Below are positions 15,092-19,166 of a stretch of DNA of 19,166 nt, in pieces (the first letter of the stretch is position 1; each line of letters begins with the position of its first letter). This DNA is from an uncultured Pseudomonadota bacterium (GTDB lineage Bacteria > Myxococcota_A > UBA9042 > CAIXZC01): NCBI GenBank assembly GCA_937884235.1, contig CALGBT010000885.1:1-19166 (forward strand), in the 5' to 3' direction. The position numbers and the translations under genes are program-made. Below the pieces are notes generated by a model, which saw only the letters and a list, made by a program, of their open reading frames with translations, did no database searches and was not told the DNA's origin.

Positions 15092-17426
15092 GCGGGCTGG
15101 CGGCACCGGCTGGCGAGCCCACTTCGCCGCGGCAGCTCTCCTCACCACCCTGGCCGCATGCGAACAGACTCCCGCCAGAGGCGACTACCACAGCCTGGAG
15201 AAGGATCTCACCATCTCGGAACTCACTCCCAGCCACCCCATGGACGGCTACCAGCCACCCGACAACACCGTCAAACCGACAGACATCGACGTCGTCGCAC
15301 CACCGCCCGATCTGCCCTACGCCGACCTCTCTGATACGCCGACTCCGGTCCCGACTCTGCGCCTCTGCTCCCGCCAACTGACCTTCGTGCCCCCAGATAA
15401 CAGCCCCGTCTCAGTGGCCGGCGAGTTCACCGACTGGACCAACTCTGAACTGCCCATGCAAAGCGACGGCTCCGGCACCTGGAGTCTCGACCTCGACCTC
15501 GCCGGCCTAACGCCCGGCAACTACAGCTACAAATTCCATACCGCGGCTGACGGGTGGTACCTCGACCCCGCCAACCCCCTCAGCCGCTGGACCGATGGCA
15601 TCGAGAACTCCAAGCTGGTTGTTCCCGATTGCCGACTGCCAGAGCTACTCCTTGAATGCTGGAGCCTGAGCGACGATGCCACCGGGCTGACAGCCTCCGT
15701 CATCGTCACCGACGCCCCTGACAGCGCCGGCATCATCCCCTCCAGCGCAGCTGTACTCGTCAACGGGGAGAAGCTCTCTGCCCCAGGCTATGAGCCAACC
15801 ACGGGGCGCTTCGAAGTCACCCTCGAAAACCTCACCCCCAGGACCAAGATCACCTTGCGCTTTGCCATCGCCAACAACACGGGGGCGGCCCGGGAACTAC
15901 TCCTTCCCGTCTGGCTTGAAACCGACCCCTGGCAATGGCGGGATGCCGCCATCTACTTCGCCTTCACTGACCGTTTCGCCAACGGCAGCACCGCCAATGA
16001 TGCCCCCGCTGAATGTGCCTCCCCGGACTCCCTCACCAACTGGCGAGGCGGCGACTTTGCCGGCATCACCGCCCGGATCGAAGCAGGGTACTTCGAGGAA
16101 CTCGGAATCGACGTGCTCTGGCTCTCGCCGGTCATCGACAACCCCGACGGTTGCATGTCCGGTACCCTGGACGGAGTCTCTTACACCGCCTACCATGGCT
16201 ACTTCCCCATAGACCTGATGGCCACGGAGAAACACTTCGGCTCCCTGGCAGAGTTGCGTACCCTGGTGGATGCCGCTCACGCCCGAGGAATCAGGGTCCT
16301 TGTCGATTTCGTGGCCAACCACCTCCACGAACAGAACCCGCTCTACGGGCAACACCAGCAGGATGGATGGTTCCACGACTTCAACTCCTGTGAACCCAAC
16401 TGGGACAAGCCCATCGAGTGCTGGTTCATGCCCTATCTACCTGACCTCGACTACACCAACGACGAGGTGGTGGAGTTGGCCGTGGAGACGGCCATGTTCT
16501 GGATAGTCGAAGCCGGCATCGATGGCTTCAGGGTCGATGCAGTCAAGCACATGGTCCACAACTTCATCCGCTCCCTGCGCTTTCACATAGAGGAACGCAT
16601 CGTCGGCGATTCCCTCCCGTTCTACATGGTAGGCGAGACCTTCATGGGCGAATGGGGCGGCGGCACCGGAATGGCTGAGACGGTGATCAAGGAATACGTC
16701 AACAGCCGGGAACTGGACGGTCAGTTCGATTTCCCTTTCTACTGGAAGCTGGTCAAGGCCACCGCCCGGGACGAGGGCGACTTTGTCGAGTTCGCCCAGT
16801 TTCTCGAGGACGCTCTGCCATTCTGGGGGGACGACGCCGTTATGGTCAGCTTCCTGGGTAACCACGATGTGCCACGGTTCCTCTCCCATGCCGCCGGCCA
16901 GATTGGCGACCTCTGGGGCAACGGCTCCAAGCTTCAGGGGCTCACCAACCCACCCGAACTGCCGGACTCAGCCGAGCCCTTCGACCGCCTGCGCCTGGCC
17001 CAGGGCCTGCTCTTCACGCTGCCCGAAGTGCCCCTCATCTACTACGGCGACGAAATCGGTCTGCCCGGGGCCGGCGACCCCGATAACCGACGGGTGATGC
17101 CCTTTGACCAGCTCTCGGCACAGCAGCAACTGACCCTCGATTTCGTCCGGCTAGTGGGGACGGTGCGCCGGGAGCATGGAGCGCTGCGCCGCGGGGAATT
17201 TGACCTGCTGGCGGCAACCCCCACCACGCTCCTCTTTCGCAGAACTTTGGGTAATGAAGAACTGGTGGTGGCCGCCAATCGAGGCTCCATCGCACAAACC
17301 GTAGAGATTCCCAAGCCACTATCCGGAACCAGCCGCACCGAACTGCTTACCCAGACGAAAGTGAGTATCGAGGGGAACCAGACCGAGGTTTCACTCCCTC
17401 CGTTTGGACTGGCCATCTACCAGTAG
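15084..17426 (+). CDS. Lipoprotein alpha-amylase family (GH13) glycosidase
   Basis: A 780-residue exported enzyme predicted to hydrolyse or transfer alpha-glucans. The signal peptide ends in a lipobox LAAC with the lipidated Cys at 26; Glu at +2 agrees with outer-membrane sorting. A Pro/Asp-rich linker follows, then a CBM48/AMPK-type beta-sandwich at about 93-181 (VAGEFTDW, GNYSYKFH), a second Ig-like domain at about 200-280, the GH13 barrel from about 285, and a C-terminal beta domain from about 695. All four GH13 regions are present: DFVANH (408-413), GFRVDAVKH with nucleophile D485, GETF with acid/base E518, and NHD with D595. YHGYFPID before region I is also typical. The exact specificity (amylase, neopullulanase, transferase) cannot be read. 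The start at 15084 has GGGAG 7 nt upstream and gives a proper lipoprotein signal; the longer in-frame ORF from 14955 lies inside the preceding gene. Confidence 0.95.
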   Translation: MAERAGGTGWRAHFAAAALLTTLAACEQTPARGDYHSLEKDLTISELTPSHPMDGYQPPDNTVKPTDIDVVAPPPDLPYADLSDTPTPVPTLRLCSRQLTFVPPDNSPVSVAGEFTDWTNSELPMQSDGSGTWSLDLDLAGLTPGNYSYKFHTAADGWYLDPANPLSRWTDGIENSKLVVPDCRLPELLLECWSLSDDATGLTASVIVTDAPDSAGIIPSSAAVLVNGEKLSAPGYEPTTGRFEVTLENLTPRTKITLRFAIANNTGAARELLLPVWLETDPWQWRDAAIYFAFTDRFANGSTANDAPAECASPDSLTNWRGGDFAGITARIEAGYFEELGIDVLWLSPVIDNPDGCMSGTLDGVSYTAYHGYFPIDLMATEKHFGSLAELRTLVDAAHARGIRVLVDFVANHLHEQNPLYGQHQQDGWFHDFNSCEPNWDKPIECWFMPYLPDLDYTNDEVVELAVETAMFWIVEAGIDGFRVDAVKHMVHNFIRSLRFHIEERIVGDSLPFYMVGETFMGEWGGGTGMAETVIKEYVNSRELDGQFDFPFYWKLVKATARDEGDFVEFAQFLEDALPFWGDDAVMVSFLGNHDVPRFLSHAAGQIGDLWGNGSKLQGLTNPPELPDSAEPFDRLRLAQGLLFTLPEVPLIYYGDEIGLPGAGDPDNRRVMPFDQLSAQQQLTLDFVRLVGTVRREHGALRRGEFDLLAATPTTLLFRRTLGNEELVVAANRGSIAQTVEIPKPLSGTSRTELLTQTKVSIEGNQTEVSLPPFGLAIYQ

Positions 17427-17432
17427 GAGAAC

Positions 17433-19166
17433 ATGGACGAGGAAGCCCGCGGCAGGCAGAAGTTCGGTCGGTACACGCTCCTGGAGCGCGTCACCACCGG
17501 CGGCATGGCAGAGGTCTACCGGGCCATGGCCAGGGGAGCCCAGGGCTTCTCTCGACTGGTGGCCATCAAGAAAATCCTGCCGCAATACGCAGGCAGTCGT
17601 GAGTTTCAGCGGATGTTCGTCGACGAGGCCACCATCGCCTCCCGGCTCAACCACGCCAATATCGCCCAGGTCTACGACTTTGACATTCACGAAGGCACGC
17701 CTTACATCGCCATGGAGTTCGTCGAGGGCAAGGACCTCCGGGCAATCCTGCAAGCGAGCCACTCCCTGCCTCGCCCCATCCCTTATCCCATCGCGGTCTA
17801 CCTGACCCTGGAGGCCGCCAAGGGACTCTACTACGTTCACTCTCGCCGGGAATCGAGCCGACCACTCAATATCATTCACCGGGACGTCAGCCCGCAAAAC
17901 ATCATGCTCTCCTTCTCGGGGGAAGTGAAGATCGTCGATTTCGGCATCGCCCGGGCCGTGGACCGAGGAACTGAGACGGTCGCCGGCACCATCAAAGGGA
18001 AGTACGCCTACATGTCCCCGGAGCAGGTCAACGGTGCGGACATCGACCACCGCACCGACATCTTCTCCCTAGGCATCGTCCTCTGGGAGATGCTGACCCT
18101 GCAGCGCCTCTTCTCCGCCCGCAGCGAAGGTGAGACCATCAACAACGTTTTGCGAAAGCAGGTCCCACCCCCCCACGAAGTGCGTGCCGACATTCCCGCC
18201 GCGCTTTCGCCTCTGGTAATGTGTGCCCTGGAGCGCAGCCGCTCGCATCGATATCCCACAATGCTGGCCTTCCACGAGGCCCTCTCGAAGTTTCTCTTCG
18301 AGACCAGCAGCTACCCTGAACTTGAACGGGTCACGGACTTTCTCGCCGGCCTCTTCCCGGCGGAAATCGAGTCCCTACGCCAGGGCGAACACCTGACCTT
18401 CCCCCCCACCCAACATGATGCTCCGGAGCCCGCCGCCAGCGCCATGCCGGCCACCGCTCCCGCCCGGCCTTCCACCGCCACTGACACCGAAGCTACGGCC
18501 ACCGCGGCCACCCGCCCGGCGGCCGCCATCCGCGAGCGTACCCACGTGCGCTCGGGAACCAACCCCCTCGTGGCCAGTTCGCTGCTGGTGCTGGTGCTCG
18601 GACTGCTGGCCATTTTTGGCTGGCAGTTTTACGACCGGGTCTGGGGTTCAAAGCAGGGGCCGAGCACTGACGCTCAGGAGTCAGCAACGGCCAGCCCCGG
18701 TGACTTGCACGAGGGTTTCGACATCAGCGCCACCGCCACCCCACCCCCGGACGAACACCTGGACGCCACCCCGAATGACGCGCTCCTAGCCACTGCCGAT
18801 AGGACCTCTGCTGACATTGCCACGGAGCCTGGGGTCGCGAAATCCGATGTCGGCGCCCAGGATAGTCTGATTGCCTCACCTGCCGGAATCCCTCCGCCTA
18901 CGGCAACCAAGCCCCGACTGGTCGCTTTCACCATCAATACGGACCCCCCCGATGCCAATATTGTAATCGGCAAGAACAGCTTCAGCCCGGGCCCCATTGA
19001 ATTGCTGGTGGCGGAGGACGAAACGGTGCTGGTTCGTGTATCAAAGGCCGGCTATGCCACCGTCGAGGACCGCTTCCTGCCCTTGCGCGGCCTGGCAAGG
19101 ACGTATGTACTTCGCAGCCAGTCTCACCTCGAGATCTGGGCGGAACCAACAGACAGTATTGTCGAG
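17433..19166 (+). CDS. Transmembrane Ser/Thr protein kinase with PEGA-like domain, C-terminus cut
   Basis: Open to the right edge, 578 codons visible. It is a Hanks-type Ser/Thr kinase: Gly-rich loop TGGMAEVY (22-29), catalytic Lys46 in VAIKK, Glu65, catalytic loop HRDVSPQN (149-156, Asp151), DFG (169-171) and SPEQ (195-198). A Pro/Ala/Thr-rich linker (about 325-368), one membrane helix (about 379-400), a second low-complexity linker and a PEGA-like beta domain (about 498-552, starting TDPPDANI) follow, so the C-terminal part should lie outside the cytoplasm. HRDVSPQN is the form I associate with myxobacterial kinases. AGGAG sits 6 nt before the ATG and only 6 bp separate it from the amylase stop, so it is co-transcribed and may sense envelope or surface-associated cues. 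The substrate is unknown. Confidence 0.95.
   Translation, partial: MDEEARGRQKFGRYTLLERVTTGGMAEVYRAMARGAQGFSRLVAIKKILPQYAGSREFQRMFVDEATIASRLNHANIAQVYDFDIHEGTPYIAMEFVEGKDLRAILQASHSLPRPIPYPIAVYLTLEAAKGLYYVHSRRESSRPLNIIHRDVSPQNIMLSFSGEVKIVDFGIARAVDRGTETVAGTIKGKYAYMSPEQVNGADIDHRTDIFSLGIVLWEMLTLQRLFSARSEGETINNVLRKQVPPPHEVRADIPAALSPLVMCALERSRSHRYPTMLAFHEALSKFLFETSSYPELERVTDFLAGLFPAEIESLRQGEHLTFPPTQHDAPEPAASAMPATAPARPSTATDTEATATAATRPAAAIRERTHVRSGTNPLVASSLLVLVLGLLAIFGWQFYDRVWGSKQGPSTDAQESATASPGDLHEGFDISATATPPPDEHLDATPNDALLATADRTSADIATEPGVAKSDVGAQDSLIASPAGIPPPTATKPRLVAFTINTDPPDANIVIGKNSFSPGPIELLVAEDETVLVRVSKAGYATVEDRFLPLRGLARTYVLRSQSHLEIWAEPTDSIVE

Overview
The window looks like the genome of a high-GC, Gram-negative, myxobacterium-like (Myxococcota or 'deltaproteobacterial') organism. 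The signs are MopE-type metal-binding repeats in bulk, a DUF4215-like Cys-rich repeat, a Ser/Thr kinase with the HRDVSPQN catalytic loop followed by a membrane segment and a PEGA-like domain, and a diderm-type lipoprotein. This is inferred from protein families only; there is no rRNA, tRNA or taxonomic marker here.

Left part (1-13306, minus strand): two tandem paralogous genes for secreted giant proteins. The upstream one (833-13306) is complete and encodes 4157 residues: signal peptide, a conserved N-terminal domain, two SdrD_B-like domains, about 38 Cys-rich MopE-like repeats, two copies of a ~300-residue LTD/DUF11-like module, four thioester-domain-like (TED) modules, an unassigned alpha/beta-looking domain, a DUF4215-like repeat and a LruC/DUF4842-like C-terminus. 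The second paralogue (complement of 1-263) enters from the left edge; only its signal peptide and the start of the same N-terminal domain are visible. A 569-bp gap separates them. It holds a hairpin followed by T5 just before the second start codon, and a dyad-like 16-mer that recurs at almost the same distance upstream of the giant gene.

Middle (13307-14659): an intergenic region with a C12 tract and the shared 16-mer, then comF (minus), then a 227-bp divergent spacer.

Right part (14660-19166, plus strand): a tightly packed probable operon of a four-helix membrane protein, a lipoprotein alpha-amylase-family enzyme (GH13), and a transmembrane Ser/Thr kinase that runs off the right edge. The first two genes overlap by 8 bp and the kinase starts 6 bp after the amylase stop.

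The most notable item is the giant protein. It joins a long, probably Ca2+-binding disulfide-rich stalk with four modules that keep the YCV Cys and VQxAIW Gln signature of internal-thioester adhesin domains. Two of these modules lie in an 861-bp tandem duplication with no mismatch found. This suggests a covalently reactive surface adhesin in a diderm bacterium. That is a hypothesis from motif reading, not a demonstrated function.
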